DNA of 64,000 nucleotides from Salinarimonas ramus (GTDB taxonomy: Bacteria; Pseudomonadota; Alphaproteobacteria; Rhizobiales; Beijerinckiaceae), in contig NZ_BMMF01000002.1 in the NCBI RefSeq assembly GCF_014645695.1, positions 395,904-459,903 on the forward strand. The letters are read 5' to 3'. Under the pieces are notes generated by a model. The model did no database searches, had not been told where the DNA came from, and saw only the letters and a list, made by a program, of their open reading frames with translations. This document shows positions 57,001-64,000 of this stretch, in pieces (the stretch's first letter is position 1; every line of letters begins with the position of its first letter). The position numbers were made by a program, and so were the translations under genes.

Positions 57001-57619
57001 CGCCTCCCACGATCTCGACATTCGCGGCGCCGGCAACCTGCTCGGCGACGAGCAGTCGGGCCACATCAAGGAGGTCGGCTACGAGCTCTACCAGCAGATG
57101 CTCGAGGACGCGGTCGCCCAGCTCAAGGAGGGCGCCGACGAGCCCGTCGAGGATCAGTGGTCGCCCAACATCGCGCTGGGCGCGCCGGTGATGATCCCCG
57201 AGAGCTACATCGCCGACCTGCAGGTGCGCCTGAACCTCTACCGCCGTCTCGCCTCCCTCGACACGCAGGAGGACATCGAGGCCTTCGGGGCGGAGCTGGT
57301 CGATCGCTTCGGCGAGCGCCCGCCGGAGGTGGACCAGCTCCTCAAGGTCATGGGCATCAAGCTGCTCTGCCGGCGCGCCAACATCGAGAAGGTGGACGCG
57401 GGACCGAAGGGCATCATCGTCGCCTTCCGCGACAATTCCTTCGCCAACCCGCAAGGGCTCGTCGCCTACGTCGCCGACCAGGGCCCCGCCGCCAAGGTGC
57501 GCCCGGACATGAAGATCGTCTTCTCCCGCGACGTCGCCGACGTCGACCGGCGGCTGAAGACGACGACGGTGATCCTGCGCAACCTGGTGAAGATCGCCGA
57601 GGGCAAGGCCGCCGCGTGA
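54065..57619 (+). CDS. mfd: Transcription-repair coupling factor Mfd
   Basis: 1184-residue ATP-dependent translocase that removes RNA polymerase stalled at lesions and recruits UvrA. UvrB-like N-terminal domains (PAWDCQPYDRVSP...), the RNAP-interacting domain (GDVVVHADHGIGRFVGLKTIE, about residues 515-535), Walker A GDVGFGKTEVA (about 660-670), DEEQHFG box, LSATPIPRTLQ, LVIQ-type motif ESGLDIPTANT, QLRGRVGRS and the C-terminal TRCF domain (VRLNLYRRLASL). Full length. Confidence 0.98.
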   Translation: MPKAPAARASLSLLPRRAVDLVGAGESLTLASAPDGFDALALGALALGLKEKAERSAILVHVARDGQRAQALERALAFVAPGLEVLSFPAWDCQPYDRVSPAGAVSAQRMTTLARLARTKSSPERPRILSTTVNAILQRTVPKARILADTFSAQPGNVIAMESIVQWLEINGFLRTGTVQETGEYAVRGGILDLWAPGLASPVRLDFFGDSLESIRAFDPESQRTTTTLRGLDFVPMSEVQLTTASIKRFRQGYAATFGAPGRDDLLYEAISEGRRYAGLEHWMPLFYESLDTLFAYVEGAPVVLDHQAEDAAGERLSTVRDYHDARRQQVDERQPGIAPYNPLKPDALYLSPAEWASRLEGAATVRVTPFALPPGEGRLVVDCGARRGRAFVAEREAEGTNVFEAAAEHVKALQSAGKAVILAAWSEGSRERLGHVVSDHGIARTKPIRRLAELADLGRDEVALAVLGIEAGFETDTFAVIGEQDILGDRLVRPRRRSKRPQDVLSEVSALTMGDVVVHADHGIGRFVGLKTIEAAGAPHDCLELHYNGGDRLFLPVENIELLTRYGSEDTEVQLDKLGGGAWQARKAKMKKRIREMAGQLIQIAAARILKEAPKLAPAEGLYDEFAARFPFEETEDQLTAIDAVLTDMASGRPMDRLVCGDVGFGKTEVALRAAFAAAMAGKQVAVVAPTTLLARQHYKTFCERFKGLPVQVGHASRFVGSAEIKRVKEGLADGTMDIVVGTHALLGKSITFKDLGLVIVDEEQHFGVTHKERLKELRAEVHMLTLSATPIPRTLQLALTGVRELSIIATPPVDRLAVRTFVTPFDPLLVREALLRERYRGGQSFYVVPRIEDIAEVKEFLDREMPEAKVAVAHGQMAATQLEDVMTAFYEGKFDILLSTTIVESGLDIPTANTLIVHRADMFGLAQLYQLRGRVGRSKTRAYALFTVPANRQLTVQAERRLKVLQSLETLGAGFQLASHDLDIRGAGNLLGDEQSGHIKEVGYELYQQMLEDAVAQLKEGADEPVEDQWSPNIALGAPVMIPESYIADLQVRLNLYRRLASLDTQEDIEAFGAELVDRFGERPPEVDQLLKVMGIKLLCRRANIEKVDAGPKGIIVAFRDNSFANPQGLVAYVADQGPAAKVRPDMKIVFSRDVADVDRRLKTTTVILRNLVKIAEGKAAA

Positions 57620-57777
57620 CCCTACGGCGAGGTACCGGCGCACGCGGGAAACGGCGCGTGCGCGCTTGCCCTGCGGCTTGCCGTCGGTGTCAATGGCCGC
57701 TCGACCGACGAGAACCGGCCGAGGGGGATCATGTCGAGGGGAATGCCGGCGAGCGGGATCGTCGCGAGGGCGCCGTC

Positions 57778-58305
57778 ATGAGCGGGGGCTTGCGCCCGCG
57801 GCTGCCGGGGGAGTTCTGGAAGCGCATGCGCCTCGTCGTGCGCAAGCCCTCGACGCTCGCCATTCGCTTCGTGCTCGCCGGCATCGCGACGGCGATCGCG
57901 GTCGGCATCCTCGAGCTCGCCGCCCTGACGACGCGCACGCCCTATTGGCAGATCCCCTTCGTCACCTCGATCGCGCTCGTCATCGGCCTGCCCTATGCCG
58001 AGGCGTCGACGCGGCGCGCGCTGATCGGCGGGCACGTCCTCGCCTCCCTCGTCGGCTACGGCGTGCTCTACCTGCTCGGGCCGTCCACCTGGGCAGCCGC
58101 CCTCGCCTGCGGCCTCGCGGTCACCGCGATGCTCGCGACCCGCACCATGCACCCGCCGGCGGCCGTCAATCCCTTCCTCGTCGTCAACGAGAGCCTCGGC
58201 ATCGGCTTCCTCGTCGGCACGATCGTGCCCGGCGCGATCCTGCTCGCGGTCTTCGCCTTCCTCTGGAACGAGGTGATCACGGCCCGTTGGACGAAGCGGG
58301 ACTGA
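57778..58305 (+). CDS. HPP family membrane protein
   Basis: 175 residues with four or five membrane helices (AIRFVLAGIATAIAVGILEL, QIPFVTSIALVIGLPYA, GHVLASLVGYGVLYLLGP, LGIGFLVGTIVPGAILLAVFAFLW). The signature MHPPAAVNP after helix 4 gives the family its name; some members transport nitrite. The ATG at 57778 follows after GCGCC and lacks a clear SD, so the start is less certain. Confidence 0.88.
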   Translation: MSGGLRPRLPGEFWKRMRLVVRKPSTLAIRFVLAGIATAIAVGILELAALTTRTPYWQIPFVTSIALVIGLPYAEASTRRALIGGHVLASLVGYGVLYLLGPSTWAAALACGLAVTAMLATRTMHPPAAVNPFLVVNESLGIGFLVGTIVPGAILLAVFAFLWNEVITARWTKRD

Positions 58306-58312
58306 GCCTCGC

Positions 58313-58864
58313 TCACCCCGCCGCGCGCAGAGCGTCCTCCGCCGCGATGAAGGCCGCCACCTCCGGCGTCATCGCGGGTGCCGCGGTCTCGGGCACGCCC
58401 ACCTCCGCGAAGAGCCGCGAGACGGGCACGAAGGCCTTCTCGCGCCGGTCGTAGAGCCCCGCCCGGACGAGGGCGATGGCGGAGAGGATCTCCCCGCCGT
58501 CGCGCCCACGGGTCACGACGCGATGCTCGACGACGACCCAGGCCTCCGACCAGGCGACGATGCGGGTCTCGAGGCGAAAGCGCCGGAAGGCCCGCATCTC
58601 GCGCCGGAAGCGGATCTTGCCGGCGGAGACGATGGGCACCCAGCCGTGCCGGCGGATGGCCTTCCACAGGCCGGTGCGGATCATCAGGTCGACGCGCCCG
58701 AGATCCATGAGCGTCCAGTAGCGCCCGTTGTTCATGTGGAGCGAGACGTCGAGGTCGTGCGGCATGACCCGAAAGCCGATCCGCGACGCCTCCGCGATCG
58801 GGTGGAGCCGGCGCCCGCGTAGCGCGGCGACGACGACGAGGAGGAGGCGCAGCCAGAGATTCAT
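58313..58864 (-). CDS. Hotdog-fold thioesterase (THEM6/YbgC-like)
   Basis: 183-residue protein with a hydrophobic N-terminus (NLWLRLLLVVVAAL, likely a membrane anchor or partly buried helix), then RVMPHDLDVSLHMNNGRYWTLMDLGRVDLMIRTGLWK, the acyl-CoA thioesterase hotdog motif with the Asp and the HMNNxxY segment of the THEM6-like group. Function is probably acyl-CoA or acyl-ACP hydrolysis. Stands alone, convergent with the HPP gene. Confidence 0.9.
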   Translation of the reverse strand: MNLWLRLLLVVVAALRGRRLHPIAEASRIGFRVMPHDLDVSLHMNNGRYWTLMDLGRVDLMIRTGLWKAIRRHGWVPIVSAGKIRFRREMRAFRRFRLETRIVAWSEAWVVVEHRVVTRGRDGGEILSAIALVRAGLYDRREKAFVPVSRLFAEVGVPETAAPAMTPEVAAFIAAEDALRAAG

Positions 58865-58961
58865 CGCGGGAAGCCTATGGGAAGCGTGGTGAGAAAACGA
58901 AGAGCGGGCGCAGCCTCGCGGCCGCGCCCGCTCCCGTCTCTATCAGCCGATCGACCGCGCG

Positions 58962-60662
58962 TCAGGCCGCGACGCGCGCGAGGAAGCGCTCGACCTCCGC
59001 ATCCATCCGCGCCGAAGCGGCGGCGACGGCCTGGGCCGCCTCCTCGACCGCCTGCGCGGTCTCGCTCGAGCGCTCGGCGGCCTGGTTCACGGCGCCGAGG
59101 CTCGCGGTGATCTCGTCCGTACCGCGCGAAGCGTCCTGGACGTTGCGCGAGATCTCCGCGGTGGCCGCGCCCTGCTCGCTCATGGCGGAGGCGATGGCCG
59201 CCGTCGCCCCGTCGATCTCGCGCATGCGCGCGGTGATCTGGCGGATGGCGGAGACGGCGCCGTCGGTGGAGCCCTGCACGCCGACGATGTGGCGGGCGAT
59301 CTCCTCGGTGGCGTTGGCGGTCTGGGTCGCGAGCGCCTTCACCTCGGCTGCGACGACGGCGAAGCCCTTGCCCGCCTCGCCTGCGCGTGCCGCCTCGATC
59401 GTGGCGTTGAGCGCGAGCAGGTTCGTCTGGTCGGCGATGGAGCGGATGAGATCGACCACGTCGCCGATGCGCTGGGCGGCCTCCGCGAGGCCGGCGATGT
59501 TGCCGTCCGTCGCCTCCGCCTCGCCGAGCCCCTGCTCGACGAGCCCGCGGGCCCGGTCGAGCTGGCCGCCGATCTCGGAGATCGAGGCCGCGAGCTCCTC
59601 CGTCGCGCTCGCCACCGTCGCGACGTTCCCCGCCGCCTGGCGCGATCCCGTCGCCGCGGTGCCGATGGCGCCGCTGGCGCTGCGGGAGACCGCGCTCATG
59701 TCCTGGGCGCGTGTGCGCAGCGCGCCGGTCTGCTCGCGCAGGCCCGACGCGATCTCGGAAGCGCCGCGGCGGAAGTCGACGATCGCCGCCTCCAGCGCCT
59801 CGCGCCGGGCACGGTCGGCTTCGAGCGCCCCGCGCCGCTCGGTCTCCAGCGCCGCCGCATCGCGGCTGCGATCACGCAGCACGACGAGCGCGCGCGCAAC
59901 GGCGCCGATCTCGTCCCCGCGACCGGCATGGTCGATGGGCGCATCCGTGTCGCCCTCGGCGAGGCGCTCGACCCGCGTCGCGATGGCGCCCAGCGGCCGG
60001 AACATGCCGCGCGCGACGAGGCCCGCGCCGACCATAACCACGAGCGCGATCAAAGCCGCCACGACGAGCATGCCCGTCAGCGCCTGGCGCTGGATCGCCG
60101 CGAAGCTCTCGCTGGGCATGCCGATGAAGAGGATGCCGTTGACCCGCCCCGCCTCGTTCACGGTGGGATGGTAGATCGTCATGTAGTCGCGCCCGAACAG
60201 CGTCGCCGGGCCCGTGTAGGTCCCGCCACCGCGCACGATCGCCTGCGCGGGATGGTCGGGCGTGAGGTAGGTCCCGAAGGCACGTTCGCCGTCCTCCTTG
60301 CGCAGGTTCGTCGAGCGACGGATGAAGTTGTTCTCGGTCGTGTCGAGGGCGAAGACCGTGGCGACGCCGCCGGTCATCTGCGCGGTGCGGTCGACGACGG
60401 CGTGGTCCTCGAAGGCCGTGAGATCGGGCGCCACCGCACGCCCCACCTCCGCGCCGGAGAGCGCGACGGAGGCGCCGGGAACCCGCTCGCCGAAGACGAG
60501 GGCCAGCGTGCGCAGGTCGCCCGCGGCCTGCTCGTACTGCTTCGCCTCGAGGCGCTGCGAGATCTCCCGGGCGGCGAAGGACCACATGGCGCCGGCGGTG
60601 ACGGCAACGGAAAGCATGACGACGCCGAGGAGCTTCGTGGACAGGTTCAGCTTGGATAGCAT
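58962..60662 (-). CDS. Methyl-accepting chemotaxis protein with periplasmic Cache domain
   Basis: 566 residues. TM1 (about 10-27), a periplasmic Cache-type sensor (about 30-195, containing [39 protein letters not shown]), TM2 ([19 protein letters not shown]), HAMP ([26 protein letters not shown]), and a signalling domain with the tip [28 protein letters not shown]. It senses a small ligand and controls CheA. No C-terminal CheR/CheB pentapeptide. Single gene in its unit. Confidence 0.95.
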   Translation of the reverse strand: MLSKLNLSTKLLGVVMLSVAVTAGAMWSFAAREISQRLEAKQYEQAAGDLRTLALVFGERVPGASVALSGAEVGRAVAPDLTAFEDHAVVDRTAQMTGGVATVFALDTTENNFIRRSTNLRKEDGERAFGTYLTPDHPAQAIVRGGGTYTGPATLFGRDYMTIYHPTVNEAGRVNGILFIGMPSESFAAIQRQALTGMLVVAALIALVVMVGAGLVARGMFRPLGAIATRVERLAEGDTDAPIDHAGRGDEIGAVARALVVLRDRSRDAAALETERRGALEADRARREALEAAIVDFRRGASEIASGLREQTGALRTRAQDMSAVSRSASGAIGTAATGSRQAAGNVATVASATEELAASISEIGGQLDRARGLVEQGLGEAEATDGNIAGLAEAAQRIGDVVDLIRSIADQTNLLALNATIEAARAGEAGKGFAVVAAEVKALATQTANATEEIARHIVGVQGSTDGAVSAIRQITARMREIDGATAAIASAMSEQGAATAEISRNVQDASRGTDEITASLGAVNQAAERSSETAQAVEEAAQAVAAASARMDAEVERFLARVAA

Positions 60663-60782
60663 CTCGATACGACCCCACAGTCACGGACGGACATATAGAC
60701 GGGGTCGAAGATTGAATAAATTCTTGAAAGCGAGAGAGTTACAATCTTCCGAGGTGCAACTTCCTCTTCGGAACTCCCCGCG

Positions 60783-61706
60783 CTACCCGACGCTGCTCCA
60801 GGAGGTGGCGGCGAGGAAGGCCTCGACCTCCTCGCGCGTCGGCGCGCCGTCGCGCCCGCCGAAACGGGTGCACTTGATCGCCGCCGCGGCGGACGCGAAG
60901 CGCGCCGCCTCCACCTCGTCCGCGCCCTCCGCCAGGCGCACGGTGAAGGCCCCGTGCCAGATGTCGCCCGCGGCAAGCGTGTCGACGACCGGCACGTCGA
61001 AGGCGCGCATGTGCTCCACCCGCTCGCCCGACCACCAGAACAGCCCCTCCCCGCCGTTCGTCACCGCGATCCAGGAGGGCACCGGTGGGCGATAGGCCTC
61101 GAGCGCGGCGCGCGCGTCCGTGTGCCCGGTGATGTCGCGAAGCCCCTGCATCGAGAAGGCGACGTGGGTCGCGAGCGAGAGCACCTCCGGCGCGAGCGTC
61201 GGGTCGCGGTCGGCATCGAGCACGGCCGGCACCCCGGCCGCGCGCGCGAGGCGGAAGAGATGCGCCGTTCCCTCCTGCCAGCGGGTGTCGCCGAGCACCG
61301 CGCGGGTGCCCTCGGGCAGCGCGTCGGGGAGCCAGTCCGCCTCCCGCGGCATGGCGGGATCGGCGTGGGAGACCACGAGCCGCTCGCCGATGGCGTCGAC
61401 GACGATGGCCGAGATCGGCGAGGGAAAGCCGTGGAGACGCCGCACGCGGCTGCAATCGACGCCCTCGCGGGTGAGCCGGTCGACGATCTCGGCGCCGGCC
61501 CAATCCTCCCCGAGGCGCGCGAACAGCGTCGCGTCGGCGCCGAGCCGCGTCATGGCGATGGCGGCGTTGGCCGCCGTGCCGCCGGTCGTCGTGGTGAACC
61601 CTTGCGCCCGATACTTCTCCGCGCGCGTCGGCATCTCCGCGACCTTGTAGACGTGGTCGAGAGTGGCGATGCCGACGCTGAGGATGCGCGGACGCAAGGC
61701 GCTCAC
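60783..61706 (-). CDS. PfkB-family carbohydrate kinase
   Basis: 307-residue ribokinase-fold kinase: substrate-site GFTTTTGGTAANAAIAMTRLGAD, LGDTRWQEG, and the C-terminal signature VVDTLAAGDIWHGAF with the catalytic Asp. In most family members this reads DTxGAGD; here an Ala replaces the Gly of the anion hole (LAAGD). The active-site Asp is kept. Substrate may be a sugar, sugar acid or nucleoside. Followed on the minus strand after 19 bp? No: it lies downstream of the glyoxalase gene, ending 120 bp from the chemoreceptor. Confidence 0.9.
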   Translation of the reverse strand: MSALRPRILSVGIATLDHVYKVAEMPTRAEKYRAQGFTTTTGGTAANAAIAMTRLGADATLFARLGEDWAGAEIVDRLTREGVDCSRVRRLHGFPSPISAIVVDAIGERLVVSHADPAMPREADWLPDALPEGTRAVLGDTRWQEGTAHLFRLARAAGVPAVLDADRDPTLAPEVLSLATHVAFSMQGLRDITGHTDARAALEAYRPPVPSWIAVTNGGEGLFWWSGERVEHMRAFDVPVVDTLAAGDIWHGAFTVRLAEGADEVEAARFASAAAAIKCTRFGGRDGAPTREEVEAFLAATSWSSVG

Positions 61707-61725
61707 GTTCGGGCGGACGCCCGCC

Positions 61726-62166
61726 TCACCAGCTGCCGGTATTGGGCATGGACGCCCACGGCTCCTGCGGCGGCAGCGACTCGCCGCGCTGGAGGAGCTC
61801 GATCGAGATGCCGTCGGGCGAGCGCACGAAGGCCATGTGGCCGTCCCGCGGCGGGCGGTTGATGGTCACGCCCGCATCCATCAGCTTCTGGCAGGTCGCG
61901 TAGATGTCGTCGACGCGATAGGCGAGATGGCCGAAATTCCTGCCGCCCTGGTACTCGTGCTCGTCCCAATTGTAGGTCAGCTCGACCTGGGGCGCGCGCG
62001 TCTTCTCGACGTTGCCGATGTCGCGCTCGGCGGCGAGGAAGACGAGCGTGTAGCGACCCTTCTCGTTGTCGATCCGGCGCGTCTCCACGAGGCCGAGCTT
62101 GTTGCAATAGAAGTCGAGCGCCTGGTCGAGATTCCCGACGCGGACCATCGTGTGCAGATATTCCAT
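61726..62166 (-). CDS. gloA: Lactoylglutathione lyase (glyoxalase I, VOC family)
   Basis: 146-residue metalloenzyme detoxifying methylglyoxal as the glutathione hemithioacetal. Metal ligands: H5 ([10 protein letters not shown]), Glu of [12 protein letters not shown], His of [13 protein letters not shown] and Glu of [13 protein letters not shown], as in E. coli GloA. The 19-bp gap to the PfkB kinase gene on the same strand suggests cotranscription. Slightly longer C-terminal tail ([15 protein letters not shown]) is family-typical. Confidence 0.95.
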   Translation of the reverse strand: MEYLHTMVRVGNLDQALDFYCNKLGLVETRRIDNEKGRYTLVFLAAERDIGNVEKTRAPQVELTYNWDEHEYQGGRNFGHLAYRVDDIYATCQKLMDAGVTINRPPRDGHMAFVRSPDGISIELLQRGESLPPQEPWASMPNTGSW

Positions 62167-62278
62167 GAACTCATCCTCCGTTCGCGGCGATGAAAGGCGC
62201 GCGCGCCGTGCGTGTCAAACGCGCGAGACGTGCGATCGGACGAAACCGGAAGGGGCGCGCCGCTCAGCCTCGCCGCGC

Positions 62279-63673
62279 TTAGGGCTCGTCGCGGGGCTCG
62301 ACGACAGGCTCTGCCACTGGATCGGCGACGGGATCGGCGACGGGATCGGCGACCGCCTCGGCGGCGGTATCCGGGACGTTCCGCGTGCCGGGCCCCTCCC
62401 CCGTCCCGTCCCGCCCCTCCGGCCGCTTCGCCTTGGTGAGCTCGGCCGAGACTGCGCTCGTGGCGAGCACGTTGACGAAGCCCGCGCCGGCGGCCTCGCG
62501 CGGGCGAAGGCGGATGCGCACCGTCACGAAGGCGGCCAGCACGATGCAGATCGCCCCGACGTAGAGGAAGAGCGCCTGGGGCCCGGCGACGTCCATCAGC
62601 GCCGTCGCCGGCAAGGGCCCCAGCGTCGCGCCGATCGCCCAGGCGACGAGCATGCTCGAGACCGTCGGCACGATCATCTCCGGCGCGACGAGATCGCAGG
62701 CATGGGCGACGCAGACCGCGTAGATGCACAGAGCGAGGCCCCCGTAGAGGCCGAAGGCGACGATCAGCGCCATGGGCGGGAGCGCCACGAGGCTCGCCGC
62801 GACGATGCCGGCGCAGGCGAGCGCGGTGGCGAAGAACAGGCTCGCGATCACCCGGCGCCGGTCGACCCGGTCCGACAGCCAGCCCAGCGGCCATTGGAAG
62901 ACGAGGCTGCCGGCCTGGATCGCGAGGACGAGGAGCGCCGCCTCCGACGCGGTGAGCCCCACGGCGACGCCGTAGACCGAGGTCACCGCGATCACCGGGC
63001 CGTTGATCAGCCCCACCGCGAAGGCGCCGAGCACGGCGGAGGGCGCGAGCCGGAAGAGCGCGGGGATGGCGAGGCGCACCCGGGTCGGCGCCCGCGGCTC
63101 GCGCGTCGGCGTCGCCGAGATGGGGATGAGCGAGAGGCTCATGGCCGCCGCCATCAGCATGATCAGCCCCGAGCCCTCCACGGATCCGAGCCCGATGCCG
63201 AGCGGCGAGAGCACGAGCGCGGTCTTCGTGGCGATGAGGTAGAGCGCGATGACCCGCCCGCGGTTCGCCGCGCTCGCCGTCGCCGACACCCAGCTGTCGA
63301 TGACCGTGAACAGGCCCGCGAGCGCGAGCCCCGAGACGCCGCGCAAGGCGATCCAGGCGAGCGGCGATTGCGCGATCTCGAAGGCGAGCACGATCGCGGC
63401 GGAGACGGCGGCGAGGCTCGCATAGGTGCGGATGTGGCCGACCGTGCGCACGAGCGGTGGGGCGAGCATGCAGCCGAGCGCGAAGCCCACGCCGTACGCC
63501 GTCGCGACGGCGCCGATCTGCGTGAGGGTCAGCCCGTCCGCGCTCATGCGCAGCGGCAGGAAGACCTGGAGCAGCCCGTTCGCGCCCTGGAGCAGGAAGG
63601 CGGCCATGGTGATCGTGCCGATCGCGGCGGCGGGGCGGATGGCGCGGGTCTCGGGTAGCGGTGTCGCGATCAT
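62279..63673 (-). CDS. MFS transporter (YcaD/UMF-like, nitrate/sugar-type unknown)
   Basis: 464-residue 12-helix major facilitator. Features: GVGFALGCMLAPPLVRTVGHIR in the first loop, SGLALAGLFTVIDSWVSATASAANRGRVIALYLIATK (motif resembling the YcaD subgroup), GWLSDRVDRRR as the loop 8-9 motif. The start at ATG 63673 was chosen because upstream is Arg-rich. The C-terminal cytoplasmic tail ends in tandem VADP repeats. Substrate unknown. Confidence 0.9.
   Translation of the reverse strand: MIATPLPETRAIRPAAAIGTITMAAFLLQGANGLLQVFLPLRMSADGLTLTQIGAVATAYGVGFALGCMLAPPLVRTVGHIRTYASLAAVSAAIVLAFEIAQSPLAWIALRGVSGLALAGLFTVIDSWVSATASAANRGRVIALYLIATKTALVLSPLGIGLGSVEGSGLIMLMAAAMSLSLIPISATPTREPRAPTRVRLAIPALFRLAPSAVLGAFAVGLINGPVIAVTSVYGVAVGLTASEAALLVLAIQAGSLVFQWPLGWLSDRVDRRRVIASLFFATALACAGIVAASLVALPPMALIVAFGLYGGLALCIYAVCVAHACDLVAPEMIVPTVSSMLVAWAIGATLGPLPATALMDVAGPQALFLYVGAICIVLAAFVTVRIRLRPREAAGAGFVNVLATSAVSAELTKAKRPEGRDGTGEGPGTRNVPDTAAEAVADPVADPVADPVAEPVVEPRDEP
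62319..62354 (-). repeat. Three tandem 12-bp repeats in the MFS C-terminus
   Basis: GGATCGGCGACG is repeated three times (last copy ends in C) at 62319-62330, 62331-62342 and 62343-62354, encoding (VADP)3 followed by a degenerate VAEPVVEP copy. Such a repeat can change number by slippage and would lengthen or shorten the acidic tail. Confidence 0.8.
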
Positions 63674-63880
63674 GCCGGGGCGGGGTCTCTCGGCTGGAGG
63701 GCGTTCGACGCGATGTCGGCGGGGCTGCGGCGGCCCGCCGCGCTCGCGACGCGGTCTTCGTGCGCAGCATCGGCCATTCGCCAGCCTTTTGCAGCCTTTT
63801 TGCGACCCGCGGGGGCCGATGGCGGAGGAGTTCCCCACAGCCGTCCACAGGGTGCGCTGCAAAAAAGATCGGAGGGGCCG
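63674..63880. other. Intergenic, no recognised gene
   Basis: Between the MFS start and the rRNA-type promoter. It has short T-rich patches (CAGCCTTTTTGCG) but no convincing frame or hairpin terminator. Confidence 0.5.
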
Positions 63881-63909
63881 TTGACGGCGAATCGTGAGGC
63901 TCGTATACC
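63881..63909 (+). promoter_or_regulatory. Strong rRNA-type promoter
   Basis: TTGACG (63881-63886) and TATACC (63904-63909) with a 17-bp spacer, followed by a GC-rich discriminator (CCGGCTCCC) as in stringently controlled promoters. The downstream boxA supports an rRNA operon. Confidence 0.75.
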
Positions 63910-63960
63910 CCGGCTCCCGACGCGGCGAGGGGCTCTCACGGGGCTTCAGCGGTGTCGGGC

Positions 63961-63972
63961 AGCTCTTTGACA
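63961..63972 (+). promoter_or_regulatory. boxA antitermination site in rRNA leader
   Basis: AGCTCTTTGACA closely matches the boxA consensus (TGCTCTTTAACA) that binds NusB-NusE and precedes 16S rRNA genes. It is about 50 bp after the predicted start of transcription. The 16S gene itself begins beyond the window. Confidence 0.7.
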
Positions 63973-64000
63973 GGTCGAGCGTTTTTCCGGATTTCCGGCT

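Noticed and set aside
53279..57643. Very long open frame on the minus strand opposite mfd
   Set aside because: It is antisense to a fully conserved Mfd and has the Arg/Gly/His-rich composition typical of GC-rich shadow frames.

Overview
The window is high-GC (roughly 70%), densely coded chromosomal DNA of an alphaproteobacterium, most likely of the Hyphomicrobiales (Rhizobiales). This rests on the gene content: rpmH-rnpA-yidC; dnaK-dnaJ followed by a Sinorhizobium-type PmtA-like methyltransferase; cysE followed by a DUF3126 protein; SdhE; a [11 protein letters not shown] FdhD; an alphaproteobacterial-type CpdB. The genus cannot be fixed from the sequence. Both ends are cut: the left edge holds the C-terminal part of a CitE-like lyase, and the right edge ends in the leader of what looks like a ribosomal RNA operon (promoter and boxA at 63881-63972).

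Layout. 1-3 kb: CitE-like lyase, TauE/SafE exporter, hotdog thioesterase, DusA. 3.2-5.7 kb: rpmH-rnpA-yidC. 5.9-6.9 kb: an orphan CcdA antitoxin and a VapBC module whose toxin appears to start at CTG. 7-12.5 kb: TrmJ-type methyltransferase and MurI, an SMP-30 lactonase, an SDR, a ferritin-like protein, CysE and DUF3126. 12.6-17.7 kb: a secreted protein, the dapB-gpmA-alkB operon, an SRAP peptidase, and a two-gene unit of an unknown protein plus a peptide-deformylase-like protein with substituted active-site residues. 18.8-19.6 kb: a DUF3800 gene interrupted by one in-frame stop. 19.8-23.7 kb: dnaK-dnaJ-pmtA. 23.8-30.6 kb: class III aminotransferase, flippase-like protein, CDP-alcohol phosphotransferase, PncB, MobA, FdhD. 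31-38.2 kb: RND efflux adaptor and pump behind a palindromic operator, GNAT, DUF167, TetR and LysR regulators. 38.5-42.6 kb: MsrP, an HpcH/HpaI aldolase, a CpdB-type nucleotidase. 42.8-48 kb: dnaN, recF, CPBP protease, alpha/beta hydrolase, a second flippase-like protein. 48.3-52.8 kb: an ABC/MacB-type exporter with its adaptor, split by a palindromic repeat element. 52.9-64 kb: HigBA, SdhE, Mfd, HPP protein, thioesterase, chemoreceptor, PfkB kinase, glyoxalase I, MFS transporter, rRNA operon leader.

Most genes are housekeeping or ordinary accessory functions. The accessory signal sits in small insertions: three toxin-antitoxin remnants or modules (5.9-6.9 and 52.9-53.6 kb), the broken DUF3800 gene, and several long intergenic stretches with stem-loops that may be small RNA genes (30.6, 38.2 and 48.0 kb). 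No CRISPR array, insertion sequence, prophage or tRNA gene was recognised. The least explained gene unit is the unknown gene at 16650 fused by overlap to the degenerate deformylase at 17159.
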